The notes under the pieces were generated by a model. That model did not search any database. It saw nothing but the letters and a program-made list of their open reading frames with translations, and was not told the origin of the DNA. 64,000 nucleotides of DNA from Carposina sasakii. Taxonomy: Eukaryota > Arthropoda > Insecta > Lepidoptera > Carposinidae. The DNA is taken from contig CP053153.1 of assembly GCA_014607495.2 (NCBI GenBank), forward strand, positions 7,068,001 through 7,132,000, read 5' to 3'. The position numbers were made by a program, and so were the translations under genes. Below, one piece after another: positions 1 through 11,269 of this stretch; the stretch's first letter is position 1; each line of letters opens with the position of its first letter.

Positions 1-134
1 TGTAAGCGAGACACTATAAAAATGCATGAATAGGTAGAATAGATTTGTATCATTTATGCGAAAAACGTCGGTATCTATTAATTAAAATGAAAATTAACTT
101 TTTTATAATTGAATTAAAAAAATCGACGTATTTA
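1..134. other. AT-rich sequence, nothing recognised
   Basis: No coding or repeat signal seen. Confidence 0.5.
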
Positions 135-496
135 TACAGGATGTTTTTTTGTGGCCACCTTTAACGAAGGGTACGTACTCTATACATCAAATAAAGTAAG
201 TTTATGCCAAAAAAAATGCTGGGAAAAAAAAATTACTTGATCTGGCGAAATTTATAGTGTCTAGTGTTTATGTTAGTTTTTTTATAGACAGATATTAATT
301 ATTTCTCGTGAAAAAATCTTGCTACGCGCGTCTATGTGCATTTATGCAGAAAAACGCAGTCTATTTACTCAACTTTGGACCCTAATATTTTGGAAACCAG
401 AAACTTCCCAGGTATGCTTCCATGGAGAAAAATGATCGTGATGACGAGGAGATTCCGTAGTTTTCGGGAACGTTGACGACCAAAAATCATCCTGTA
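135..496 (+). mobile_element. Family A MITE, copy 1 (TACAGGATG ends)
   Basis: Starts TACAGGATGTTTTTTTGTGG and ends with CATCCTGTA, a 9-bp terminal inverted repeat. The interior is shared almost base for base with copies at 3587-3959, 7653-8030 and 59887-60275, and in inverse orientation at 55253-55636 and (diverged) 44832-45189. It has no coding capacity and a length of about 360-390 bp. An empty-site comparison at copy 3 suggests a TA target duplication. Confidence 0.85.
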
Positions 497-1229
497 TTTT
501 GCGATGTTATCCATACATTAAACAAATTCAAATTACTCGGTATTCGCTAATAACTGACAGACTGTAAACAACTAACAATGAACTGATTCACTACCGGTTT
601 CTCAAGCCAACTAATGACTACTACCTTGAATAAAATGTTTCATAGGATACCGGGGCAGCCACTCAACGATCGCATTAGGACGAATTTTCTATATAAGCAA
701 CGGTGTCAATTACCGCCAGCTAGGAAACCACTCCAATTTAGATTAGACAGGCAACGCTCTGGTGACGACGGTTTACCGTTGTAGGTACTTTGACGGCTTT
801 TCTAGGAAACCATAACTTTACAAGTCAATCAAGTTCAATTCAAACAGCAGCCTGTCAATAGATATGCACATTTATTGGCTGTCCAGTGCAAAACTGCAGC
901 GGAACAGGGTCACGTGAGAGCGCCGCACGCTAGCTGCACATCACTCATGCTCATAGCCAGTGCTGAGCTTTGCCAGAAAACTGCCAATATTTCATGTCAC
1001 TCCATTCACTAACCTTGTTTTCATCGATTGTATCGCACGTTTCCATCATGCCGCGAAAAATAAAATATGGTTCAGTTAATTTCCGTTCACTGTCGCAAAT
1101 CATGTCCATGCCAATGTTACGTGGGTGCAATTAAAATGACTGAAATTCTCAGTACATGTGTTAAATTTAACTTTTTTAACCTTCATCGTCTGCATGACAT
1201 CGACCTTTGGAAATGTTTAGTGATTATTT
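497..1229. other. Unannotated AT-rich flank
   Basis: No gene or clear repeat recognised. A moderately GC-richer patch at about 890-960 has no open frame of note. Confidence 0.4.
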
Positions 1230-1850
1230 TTAACCCCCGACGCAAAAACGACGGGGTGTTATAAGTTTGACGAGTCTCTATCTCTCTCTGTGTGTGTTAA
1301 TGTGTATGTGTCTGTCTGTGGCATCGTAGCTCCCAAACGGATGATCCGATTTTAATGCGATTTTTTGTTTGAAAGGTATATCAGTCAAGAGTGTTCTTAG
1401 CTATGTTTGGTGGAAATCGGTTCAGGTCTTCAAGGTCATCAGGTCGTTTGTTAGGTGTGATAGGAATGATACACGCTCAGTTTGCTTGCAAGCATATGTG
1501 GGATCTGACATTTGAAAAACGAATGTCTTCTGGAACCACTGAGCTGATCTGCTGTTAGGGCTCAAAGATAGGAGACGTAAACCTGGACTGCCTTTTAGTA
1601 AACCCATCGAGTTTTGGCTCGTTGGATTTGTCTTAACTAGTTCTCTTATGTTTCTAATTGACGAGTAACTGATGCTGGAAATCTAGAACCTCTGAGCTGG
1701 TCTGATGATAGGGCACGAAGGTAGGAGACGTAACCCTGGTCTATATTTTAGTAAAGCCATCGAGTTTGGGCTCGTTGAATTTGTCTTGACTGGTTCTCTT
1801 CATGTTTCTAATTGACGAGGACCTGATGCTGTAAATGGGATGTGGCGGAT
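1230..1850 (+). repeat. LINE-like repeat with a two-unit tandem duplication
   Basis: Begins with the lepidopteran repeat signature CCCCGACGC...GACGGGGTG and a TCTCTCTGTGTG-type simple stretch. From about 1534 to 1840 two successive units of about 155 bp are repeated. Each has 'gagctg(a/g)tctg', 'ggagacgtaa', 'gccatcgagtttgggctcgtt' variants and 'ctaattgacgag'. No protein is recoverable. Confidence 0.55.
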
Positions 1851-2127
1851 GAAACCCTGGAATGCCGGAATGAAACGGATAAACCGATTTTTATTTTTTG
1901 CTGAAAATGTAGAATAGCCAAAGTTTAATCTTTATTGTTTCTTAATCTCTGCAATTCTCCCAGAGCCAGTTTGTCATGAGGATTGTTAAACAGCTTCCTT
2001 TGGTCGAGATCGCATATAGCGACCCCATCTTAACTTTTTACGCGGCGACAAATAAAAGAAATTAAATGAAAGAATGATAAATTAAGGAGCTACTTCAAAA
2101 AGCATGAAATAAAAAATTTAATTTAAT

Positions 2128-2915
2128 ATTAAAAAAAACCCCGACCAAAAAAAAGTACGCAATTATTATGACAAAAGGTTTAAAATGCTAAACCCTATAA
2201 AAAGCAAAAAATAACTTTTAACACTACGTAAGTACCAACTAAAGCATGTCAGACTATCTACTCGGGACTTTGTCCCACCTTTATGTCGGAGGCATAACCG
2301 CTAATTTTGAACTACAAATTATCTTGGCCTGCTGTTGACCGTACGTATGAAATTTTTGATTACATTTTGTCGCGTCGGGGGACCGCTTTTTACCTTAAAA
2401 ATACTTACCTAAATCAAATGATTCCTACCTAATCATAACATTCGTATAAAAAAATCACCTATCTAAACAAAATTATATTTATAATTACTGATAAAATGTT
2501 TTAAAGTAAGTAGGTATTCAGAATTAAAGTGAAGTAAGGTATTACAATTATATTTGTATAACAATGGGATTGAGAACTTCTTAATGTGTGCTTCTAACGT
2601 TAGGCTAATAAATTGGAGGGGTCCCCCGACGCGACAAAATTGAATAAAAAATTTCATACGTACGGTCAACAGCAGGCCAAGATAACCATTTGTAGTTCAA
2701 AATTAGCGGTTATGCCTCTGACATAAAGGTACAAAGTCCCGAGTAGATAGTCTGACATGCTTTAGTTGGTACAGAGGAGATACCAAATCCCTGGTTGGTA
2801 CTTACGTAGTGTTAAAAGTTATTTTTTGGTTTTTATAGGGTTTAGCATTTTAAACCTTTTGTCATAATAATTGCGTACTTTTTTCGAGTCGGGGTTTTTT
2901 TTAAATTTTATATGC
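2128..2915. mobile_element. Large foldback (long inverted repeat) element
   Basis: The left arm (about 2140-2395, from AAAACCCCGACC) returns inverted in the right arm (about 2617-2905, ending GAGTCGGGGTTTT). The arms are about 240-290 bp, nearly identical, and separated by about 220 bp of unrelated AT-rich sequence. The right arm carries an extra internal segment of about 30 bases near 2770 that the left arm lacks. It has no transposase gene. It is a nonautonomous DNA element or long hairpin MITE. Confidence 0.75.
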
Positions 2916-3215
2916 ATTATAATTAATGACATAGCTAGGTACATTAAATTGAGTTAACACATACCCTAGATTATTTAGTTTAGGTATACAATTAAGAGTA
3001 CCTAATGAGGGTGTCATAACATAAAGAGACTCTGATTATTCGTAGGTGGTCCCTATAATACATGAATTGATATCCAAACCTTCTCAGAGCGTAGAGAATA
3101 AGGTTTAATATTGAATGTACGTGACAACTCCCAACTGGGCCTCAGGCTGTTATCGATAATCTTAAAAACTTCAGTTTTCAGAGCCCGGATTCATTCTTTG
3201 GTTTTATCTATCTAT

Positions 3216-3541
3216 ACTAATATTATAAAGAGGTAAAATTTGATTGTTTTTTTTTTGTATGTTTGTTTGTTTTTTTGCAGCGAATAGGCTCCGAAACTAC
3301 TGGACCGATTTCAAAAATTCTTTCACCGTTAGAATCCTTATTGGACCCGGATGAACATAGGCTATAGGGTTTCGCATAATTTCCACTGGGCTGGAATAAA
3401 TATTAATTAAATACAATTTTTTTTTACCATTTGACGCATGGCGGTATAAGTTTGACATACACCATAGAATAACAATTCCCCAGAAGTCATCAATGACAGA
3501 TGTATTCCAGGTAGTGAAGCAAAAACGAGTCAATAATTCCG
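3216..3541 (-). repeat. LINE-tail repeat (CTATACTAATATTATAAAGAGG type), copy 1
   Basis: Contains the signature 'ctactggaccgatttcaaaaa', 'attggacccggat' and 'acataggctatagggtttcgc', shared with the copy at 10966-11269 in the same orientation, including the less common segment around 'atttgacgcatgg'. The same tail appears on the other strand at the end of the 29567-30448 insertion. No coding capacity. Confidence 0.65.
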
Positions 3542-3586
3542 CATCTTCCGCTCTTCTTACCCGCCGATTATTGCCTTATCGATAAA

Positions 3587-3959
3587 TACAGGGTGTTTTT
3601 TTGTGGCCACCTTTAACGAAGGGTACGTACTCTATACATGAAATAAAGTAAGTTTATGCCAAAAAAATGCTGGGTTTTTTTTTTTAAATTTTAAATTCCT
3701 TGATCGTGCGAAATTTATAGTGTCTAGTGTTTATGTTAGTTTTTTTATAGACAGATATTAATTATTTTTCGTGAAAAAATCCTGCTACGCGCGTCTATGT
3801 GCATTTATGCAGAAAAACGCAGTCTATTTACTCAACTTTGGACCCTAATATTTTGGAAACCAGACACTTCCCAGGTATGCTTCCATGGAAAAAAATGATC
3901 GTGATGATGAGGAGATTCCGTAGTTTTCGGGAACGTTGACGACCAAAAATCATCCTGTA
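3587..3959 (+). mobile_element. Family A MITE, copy 2
   Basis: Same ends and interior as copy 1 (TACAGGGTG...CATCCTGTA), about 373 bp, flanked by 'aaa' and 't' with no clear duplication beyond TA. Confidence 0.85.
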
Positions 3960-4319
3960 TTATCAGTTTTTTTTTATATAGTAAATAGATTGTGAAAATT
4001 TTACATACTAAAAATTTGCTTCAAAAGTGACTTACAAATGACATGACACAACATGACAGATGAAATTTGTTTTTTTTTGTTTGGTTTATCCCGAAGAAAG
4101 AGCATGAGGAATACAGTATCCATACAGCCATTGTTTTTAGTACTGATGATTTCTGAATTTATGATGGATGATAACGATAATGAATGTAAACGTCGGGAAA
4201 ATCCTCCAAAATGAGTGTAAAATTAGTTAAAATCAAGAAGAATTGCGAAAACAACATACCTACATTACCCCACGAAGAAACGGAGACATACAAATAAATT
4301 TAAAATTTCACAAGTAAAT
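3960..4319. other. AT-rich spacer
   Basis: Nothing recognised. Confidence 0.4.
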
Positions 4320-5258
4320 TACACCCACTCCCTTTTGGTGTTTATGTTCGCTAGAAGGTGTAAGAGAGTATAGACGGAATTCCCAAAATTCCCATGGGAA
4401 CGGGGCAGACAGGAATTCCAAATTTTTAACGAAATTTCCACTGTACCGGAATAAAAGATTATTCAATAAGTATAAAATTAAACCGTTTGGCGTACACAGA
4501 TGAAATTTGGTGTGTATGTTTGTTAGGGGGTGTAAATGACCATTAAGAACGGGTTTCCCGAAATTCCCATGGGAACGGCACAAACAGGAATTTCAAGTTT
4601 TTACAAAAACCACATGGCAGATGAAATATGACAGGTATATTCGGTGGAGTGTAAGAAAGAACTAAGAACATATTTCCTGAAATTCCCACCGGAACGGAAC
4701 AAACGGGAATATAATTTTTTAAGAAAACCGTTATACCTATGAAGTTGAAATCGAAGATGTATGTTCATTAGAGACTGCTAGGGAGCACAAAGAACGGATA
4801 TCCCGTAATTCTCACGGAAACTGGACAAAGGCGAATTCCCAATTTTAACGAAAATCATTGACACAATATAATGATGAAATTTGGTAGAGAGTGTAAGGAG
4901 GCACGGAGAACGTATTTCTCGAAATTTCCACCTGAACGGGACAAACGAGAATTCCATTTTTTTTTACGAAAAGCAATATAAATATAAAGCAGAAATCGGG
5001 CATGTATATTCGTGAGGGAGTGCGAGGAAGCACTAAGAACGGATTTCCCGAAATTCCCACGGGAACGGGACAACGGGAATTCCCAATTTTTACGCAAACC
5101 AACTGACACATAATCATAAAATATGACAGGTAAATTCGGTAGGGAGTGTGAGGAAGCACTAAGGACATATTTACCGAAATTCCCACGGGAACGGGACAAA
5201 CGGGAATTCCAAATTTTAGAGAATATGTACCGAAGCGAAGCGAGAGCGGGCTACTAGT
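4320..5258 (-). repeat. Tandem array of about 110-180 bp LINE-tail units ('AATTCCCACGGGAACGGG')
   Basis: Seven spaced copies of the core 'aattcccacgggaacggg' at about 4389, 4572, 4681, 4815, 4923, 5053 and 5180. Each is followed by 'acaaacgggaattcc...tttacgaaaa' and 'gaaatcgggcatgtatattcg'. It ends at the repeat boundary 'cgaagcgaagcgagagcgggctactagt'. The same family lies in the opposite orientation at 28443-28498/32331-32590 and 29567-30448. The overlapping open frames in it are products of the repeat. Confidence 0.75.
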
Positions 5259-5399
5259 ACTACATAAAGTAACTTTTATATTGTTAATAGTAAACATTAA
5301 ATAGTTTTTTTAATCTTCTTTACGTAATATAGAAGCAGCTAGTATCCACTTCAGAGTAAATTGAAATTTCTTATCTTAATTTTTACATTCCTATGAATT

Positions 5400-5457
5400 T
5401 ATACAGGATGTAACAAAAAGGGTATGTTAACATACCCTTTTTGTTACATCCTGTATA
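5400..5457. repeat. 58-bp perfect palindrome: two abutted family B termini
   Basis: The first half (TATACAGGATG through GGTATGTT) is followed directly by its exact reverse complement. The half-site is the terminal repeat of the family B MITEs at 6907-7167 and 45386-45633, so this is a family B element that has lost its whole interior, or a minimal hairpin form. Confidence 0.85.
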
Positions 5458-6906
5458 TGTAATGTTTTTTTGGTAGGTACGAGTATTTCAAATAGTCCTA
5501 AATATTGAAGTACAAAAATACTGTATGTACCTTTAAATAATTTCTCAAGGGAATAATTTAAGACCCTTGATTTAGGAGGTAAGTATCTTTATTCCATTGT
5601 TATTATAATCCTATCTATTGTCAATCTGCTTCAATGTAAGGAATCTTATTATGCTTATGGGAATAAGCAAACTTAAAATTTTACCTAACAAGTTCCGAAG
5701 TGAAGTAATGTTCAGGTATTATAATATTGTATTTTAAGACCTTATAAGATATTTCAATGTATAATACAGCAAAATATTTAAGGAATTCTGTAATAGCACG
5801 AAAACTGGCTTTATTGTACAGTAAATTTTTAAATTTTTCAATGTAATAAACTGGGAAAGTGTGTTTAACTTAATCGATTCGTTTCGGTTAATCAACGACA
5901 CGAAAATGTTAAAAAGGGTTACTTTGCATTCGAAAATAAATAACAGGTATACGGTTGGACCAAAATGTGCGCTTAGAATAAAATTATCATATGAGTTTGA
6001 TTATTATCACATATAAAAATAAATCAATTGTACCCGCGGATTTAGATACAAGAAGGTATAAAAATATTATTACCAGTTACCCCGAATAAGTTTTGTGTTA
6101 ATCAAATATTTTCATATAATTGAAAAAGGTTTTCTTTCAAAAATTTTTTTTGTATTTTCATAGTTTAATGCTTTAGTTCACGTAGGTATCTACGTGTTTT
6201 CATATTTTTTTAAATTTATTATCATTTCTTATATTCTATACCTGACAAATGGTAATATTCGTATTTCAATGTAGTAGTTTCTTAGGAATAATGAGTTTAA
6301 TTGCTTATGTTACCCTATATTTGTTAACAATTTCTCTTTTCTTGCTTGGCTTGCTGGAAGAGATCTCTTGTAGAGATAAGCTTGCCATTGTACATGCATT
6401 TCTTCTTTTATCTTGTATGCTTTATTCTATTGTGTATGTGCAATAAAGAATAAGAATACCTAACTACTTCAATTTGGTGTCTTCAGTAGTCTTCACTAAC
6501 AGAGGTGCACAAGATATTTTCCAATCAATGATAACTTGTATTCCAAACGGAAATCCGATAGGTAGTATGTTTCTTCTAATTTGACATACTTAGGTACTTA
6601 CTTGAATCAATTTTGTACATGGAGCAAAAACAATATGAATCTCGTAGTATCTCCGTATTGCTCCGTCTAGTCCCTACAAACTTAGTGCGATTTACTTCTC
6701 GGAATATTTCTGTGCACTCTCCATCGAATTTATTTGACGTTTAGTATCCAATTCCAATATTCCTTTACTGCTAGAGGAGCTGGTAAATTCAAATTTGATT
6801 TTAAGTGATCGAGAATATTTAGTAAGTATATGTACCTAAACTTTACATTTACCCGTACAGAAATTACCTATACTTATTAGTACCTATATCTGTTAAAGGC
6901 AAATTA
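5458..6906. other. AT-rich sequence with a LINE-like 3' end
   Basis: Nothing coding is supported. At 6249-6460 a short hydrophobic frame runs into 'gtgcaataaagaataagaatac', which matches the sequence near 23667 ('gtacaataaagaatgagaatac') and suggests a shared retroelement 3' end. Confidence 0.4.
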
Positions 6907-7167
6907 TACAGGATGTAACAAAAAGGGTATGTTAAGCGGAAATCTATGTAAATAGCCCACTATAGAGAACCTATCCACAAAATTTGAGATCCGAAATCAC
7001 ATATTTATTTTTCCCGTAAGTATGGAGAATTTTTAAATATCTCAGGAATTTTCATACAATCTTGATAAATATGTGATTTCGAGTTTCAAATTTTGGAAAT
7101 AGGTTCTCTATAGTGGACTATTTATACAGCTTTTCGCTTAACATACCCTTTCTGTTACACCTTGTAT
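6907..7167 (+). mobile_element. Family B MITE, full copy
   Basis: Ends TACAGGATGTAACAAAAAGG and, inverted, 'acagaaagggtatgttaa'. Subterminal inverted segments 'atagcccactatagagaacct' and 'aggttctctatagtggacta' give a long hairpin. About 261 bp, related to 45386-45633. Confidence 0.8.
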
Positions 7168-7510
7168 ACCACGCCGTATTAGAAAACGGCTAGTCATTTT
7201 AAACAGAATGAATTTTGGGAAGGCGTGCATTTTAATAAATTGTAATTAGATAATAATTTAAATTGAAAATATTGGAAAAATTATGACGGTATAACTTACT
7301 CTGTAGGTATTTACTACTGACTAAGCTTGGCAGCAAAAAATAGTCATCATCATCATTTTTTTACCGTAAAAGAATTAAATGACTTTAAAAACGCGCTATT
7401 TTGTTAGTCGATATAATCCGATATAAACGACCGGGATAGGTTAGCATACCTTTTCCGAACTCTTCAGTGGGTACAAAAAACTGTTATACTCATAGAGGGA
7501 TGGTGCGTAT
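7168..7510. other. AT-rich spacer with a short (CAT)n tract
   Basis: A (catcat)n stretch at about 7347-7360; otherwise nothing recognised. Confidence 0.35.
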
Positions 7511-8360
7511 TTACGCGACCTGGTTTTAAAACCAGGTTTTTACTTGGAAGTACGTAAACCATGTACGGGCCGAAATACGCGGAAGACTTTGAAGGTATTT
7601 GCCTTGCAAGTATCGTAGTGATAGTTTGAATCCAAAATTAAATCTTAGGCTATACAGGATGTTTTTTTGTGGCCACCTTTAACGAAGGGTGCGTACTCTA
7701 TACATAAAATAAAGTAAGTTTATGCAAAAAAAAATGCTGGGAAAAAAAAAAAATTAAAATTTTAAATTCCTTGATCGTGCGAAATTTATAGTGTCTAGTG
7801 TTTATGTTAGTTTTTTTATAGACAGATATTAATTATTTTTCGTGAAAAAATCCTACTACGCGCGTCTATGTGCATTTATGCAGAAAAACGCAGTCTATTT
7901 ACTCAACTTTGGACCCTAATATTTTGGAAACCATACACTTCCCAGGTATGCTTCCATGGAGAAAAATTATCGTGATGATGAGGAGATTCCGTAGTTTTCG
8001 GGAACGTTGACGACCAAAAATCACCCTGTATATCTATTATAAATCTATTAAAGTATATAATCGCGCTATGTGTAAGAAAATACTTTCAAAGTAAAAAAGT
8101 ATTTTTTTTTGCCAGCGGGATTATAACACGCAGCCTTATTGAAATAAGGACTATTTTTCTATGAAATACTTTATTAGGCATCGGCAGCGCCCTGCAACCA
8201 GGTACTGGCCGAAATACGTGGAAGACTTTGAAAGTATTTACGTTGCAAGTATCGTAGTGATAGTTTGAATCCAAAATTAAACCTTAGGCTATATCCATTA
8301 AGGTATATAATCGCGCTATCTGAAAGAAAATACTTTCAAAGTAAAAAAGTATAAAAATAC
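7511..8360. repeat. Local tandem duplication, one unit interrupted by a MITE
   Basis: Segment 7566-7652 plus 8031-8104 ('ggccgaaatacg', 'gcaagtatcgtagtgatag', 'tatataatcgcgctat', 'aaaatactttcaaagtaa') is repeated at 8208-8356 without the family A MITE. The single-unit copy acts as an empty site for the insertion at 7653-8030. Confidence 0.75.
7653..8030 (+). mobile_element. Family A MITE, copy 3
   Basis: Boundaries are confirmed by the uninterrupted duplicate at about 8282-8302, where 'cttaggctata' continues directly. It carries TACAGGATG and, at the right end, a one-base variant CACCCTGTA. Confidence 0.88.
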
Positions 8361-8547
8361 TTTAGTACCTAAGCCTTAGCGCCCGGCAACCCGTGGAATA
8401 CTTGAAGGTATCTATTGAAGGTATTTATTCAATGAAGGTATTTATTTTGTAGCAAGATTATGTTCTTTATGTCTAAGAAAATAAGGATAATATTTCTATA
8501 AAAACCTTATTATAAAATTATTAATAAAGAGAATGGAAAAAATTCTT

Positions 8548-8622
8548 CACCCGAGTGGGAATCGAACCCACGACCGCTGCAAACCGTGCTAGCCGCTATA
8601 ACCACTAAGCCACCGGCTCAAT
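8548..8622 (-). tRNA. Degenerate tRNA-like sequence (pseudogene or SINE head)
   Basis: On the minus strand an A-box-like TGGCTTAGTGGTTA and a perfect B box/T arm (GTGGGTTCGATTCCCAC) are about 40 bases apart, as in a tRNA. The D stem is present, but the anticodon stem does not pair properly and the acceptor stem matches at only about five of seven positions. It is more likely a tRNA pseudogene or tRNA-derived SINE than a working tRNA; no isotype is assigned. Confidence 0.5.
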
Positions 8623-8929
8623 TATTCGGATGACGAATTTTACCATCTCTTTTCTAAATTACATATTGGCAACGTTATTTTTCATCCCGATAGCTATACA
8701 CTAGCCAAATCTCGGCAAACAAAGCTGAATCCCTCAGTACAATGTTTAAAGATGAAACGATCAACCATATCCTAACGGATTATATTAATGGAGAAGTGTT
8801 TTTATAAATTTATCTTAGTCAAGATATTATATATTAGAAACTTATTAATTAATTGGTACAAGTTGTTTGTTTACAGTACATACTTTGTACAGCGGACTCT
8901 AAATAAGAAGCACGACTATAGTACGTGAG

Positions 8930-9262
8930 TAAGCTCCTGCTGACAGCGCCAAAGCTGCAGCGCTGGAGTTTCAAAAGTGTGCAAAAGTAGGCAGTCTAAT
9001 GGAAATTCTGTACCCGCTGCTGCTGACGGCGCCGGAGCTGTACCCGAATTGGACCTCCAAAAGTGGGCAGTCTAATGGATGTGCTGTGCTCGCTTGTGCT
9101 GACGGCGCCGGAGCTGTACCCGTTTTGGACCTCCAAAAGTGTGCAAAAGTGGGCAGTCTAATAGATGTGCTGTGCCCGCTTCTGCTGACGACGCAGGAGC
9201 TGTACCCAGTTTGGACCTCCAAAAGTGTGCAGGAGAAGGAAGTCTCGTGGACGTGCTGTGCA
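8930..9262 (+). repeat. GC-rich minisatellite, 76-85 bp units
   Basis: Core 'ctgacggcgccggagctgtaccc' at about 9023, 9099 and (variant) 9184, each followed by 'ttggacctccaaaagtg' and 'gggcagtctaatgg'; an eroded unit precedes at about 8940. The array is open in several frames on both strands, a repeat artefact. The same family occurs inverted at 28800-29130. Confidence 0.8.
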
Positions 9263-9380
9263 CTGTGAAACTCTTTTTGGTACATACTACATACTGTAAT
9301 TAAAACTTCCAACAACAAGTATGGTACACAGGAGAATGAAGTATTTAAAGTATTTCGCTGTCCAATCGCTATAATAAATT

Positions 9381-9383
9381 CTC

Positions 9384-9424
<41 letters not shown>

Positions 9425-9425
9425 A
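9381..9425. repeat. (TCTA)n microsatellite
   Basis: About ten uninterrupted TCTA/ATCT repeats. Confidence 0.95.
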
Positions 9426-9950
9426 ATGTTCCTTATTACAGTCACGATAAGGATCAATTTCCTACGTAGTTAAAAAATACTACAAAGTATCTGGAAACCT
9501 GGTTTTTAGCCCTGGTACGAATTGATGGACGTACTTTGAAGCCCTGGTATGAAAATCGTCAAGTACGACCCATGTCTACTCATAGGTTAGATTAAGGTAG
9601 TAAAAAGTAGTTATATTTCAACACAATAAAAGGTAGGTATAAGACGGTGTGGAAAAATATTACCGGCCAACTGCAACAACAAAGAGTTTTATACAACTCG
9701 TACGAACGAATGTGTGCAATAAATTTTTCAGGCTGCTAGTTGCGGTTATGAGATTTATTTCGCTAAAATTCGTTTTACAATATAACGTACATATCTCCTT
9801 GTTTTGGTGTTCAATGTGAGATTCTGTTCGATCGGGTATATTGTTGAGGTTTTCATAATAATTGTGCTGATTTTTATAATTCATTTTCAAATAGCCAAAC
9901 ATTTTATGATCTATTTAGATATTCCGTTCGTCTGTAACATCCGATTTTTT
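9426..9950. other. AT-rich sequence with fragment of the 7.5-8.4 kb repeat
   Basis: 9480-9575 has 'acctggtttttagccctggtacg...gtactttgaagccctgg', related in style to the repeat at 7511-7570. The rest is unrecognised. Confidence 0.35.
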
Positions 9951-10492
9951 TTAAAGCGGCCAATTGCGAGTCGGTCTCCTCCATGAAGGGTTCCGTATGA
10001 AAGGTGAATTACTATTTATGACGTATAAAAAAAACTACTTACTAGTTCAAACCAATTTTCAGTGAATTTTCGCATGGTAATGTACATATTTTTTTTTAGT
10101 TTTATCATTTTACTACTTTGGACACATTTTATCACTTTGGAAGTATCTTTTGCGCAAACTTTAGAGAGAAACGTTTAGAAAAAAAAAATTAGAAACCTCA
10201 ATATCCTTGAAGACCTATCCATAGATACACGTATGGGTTTGATGAAAAAAATCTTGAATTTCAGTTCAAAGTATGGGGAACCCTTACAATTTTTTGTTTT
10301 TTTTTTTCTATTTTTGTGTTAAAATCATAAAGCGGTTCACAGAATATATCGTCTAACCAAGTTTCAATAGTATAGTTCTTATAGTTTCGAACAAAAGTCC
10401 GTATGGCTGTGACATACAGACGAACAGACAGACAGACATAACGAAACTATAAGGGTTCCGTTTTTTGCCATTTGGCTACGGAACCCAAAAAC
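9951..10492 (+). repeat. Dispersed lepidopteran repeat ('GGGTTCCGTA...TACGGAACCC')
   Basis: Runs from 'agcggccaattgcgagtcgg' and 'gaagggttccgta' to 'agacagacagacataacgaaac' and 'atttggctacggaaccc'. The ends GGTTCCGTA and TACGGAACC are inverted. This repeat is very common in lepidopteran genomes. Noncoding. Confidence 0.6.
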
Positions 10493-10923
10493 ACGGCAAA
10501 CCTTTATTAGTAAAGTAGATTAATGAATATACAATAACATTACCCACTAACTACATTCTCTACAAAGTTTCATACCAAGTTTGATGTACGAAGTCTATAT
10601 CGATATGTGACAGCATAAAAAATCGTGAAATATATCAAATTAAAGTACGTTTAACTTGGACAAGCTTCAAAACGCGCTTTTATTGTGGTTAGACTAAAAC
10701 AGTTTTCTCATGTAGGTACATAGTTCAAATAAAATAAAATCGCATCGAAAACATTGGCAGCCTTTATCGAAGCCTATTGGTCCTCGATTCCCTTCGACAC
10801 GCGGCTGTGACAGATTACAGCAAAAACTTTTTCAATGAAAATCTGCTGTAGCTGTGGTTAGCGCCATTCAATTGGGTCCAGTGAAAAAATGTGAAATGAA
10901 GTTTCACAGTTGTAACCTTAGAA
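10493..10923. other. Unassigned sequence
   Basis: Nothing recognised. Confidence 0.35.
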
Positions 10924-11269
10924 TAAAGAAGCGAAGCGAAGCGGAGCATATGTCTATACTTCTATACTAATATTATAAAGAGGTAAATTGTTTGTTTATT
11001 TGCCACGAATAGGCTACGAAACTACTGGACCGATTTCAAAAATTCTTTCACCGTTAGAATCCTTATTGGACCCGGATAAACATAGGCTATAGGGTTTCGC
11101 ATAATTTCCAATGGGCTAGAAATAATATGAATTAAATATAATTTTTTAACCATTTGACGCATGGAGGTATGTGTTTAACATACACCATAGAATAACAAGT
11201 CCCTAGAAGGAGTCCTCAATGACAGATTTATTCCGGGTAGTAAAGCAAAAACGAGTCAAAAATCCCGCA
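10924..11269 (-). repeat. LINE-tail repeat, copy 2
   Basis: A 'gaagcgaagcgaagcgga' junction followed by 'ctatactaatattataaagagg' and about 300 bp nearly identical to 3216-3541, ending at 'aaaaacgagtcaaaaat'. Confidence 0.65.

Noticed and set aside
4845..5297. Overlapping minus-strand frames of 150 and 114 residues with repeating 'CPVPVGIS' and 'SRSRGNFGK' units
   Set aside because: They are translations of a tandem DNA repeat and occur in two frames at once.
6249..6446. 65-residue strongly hydrophobic frame, possible small membrane protein
   Set aside because: It ends in a sequence shared with a repeat 3' end near 23.67 kb ('caataaagaat...gagaatac'). It has no supporting start context and no relative that I know.
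8548..8622. Working tRNA gene
   Set aside because: The T arm is perfect, but the anticodon stem does not pair and the acceptor stem has two mismatches.
8971..9318. Frames of 115 and 89 residues on both strands
   Set aside because: They lie entirely in the 76-85 bp minisatellite. Both strands are open because of the repeat's composition.
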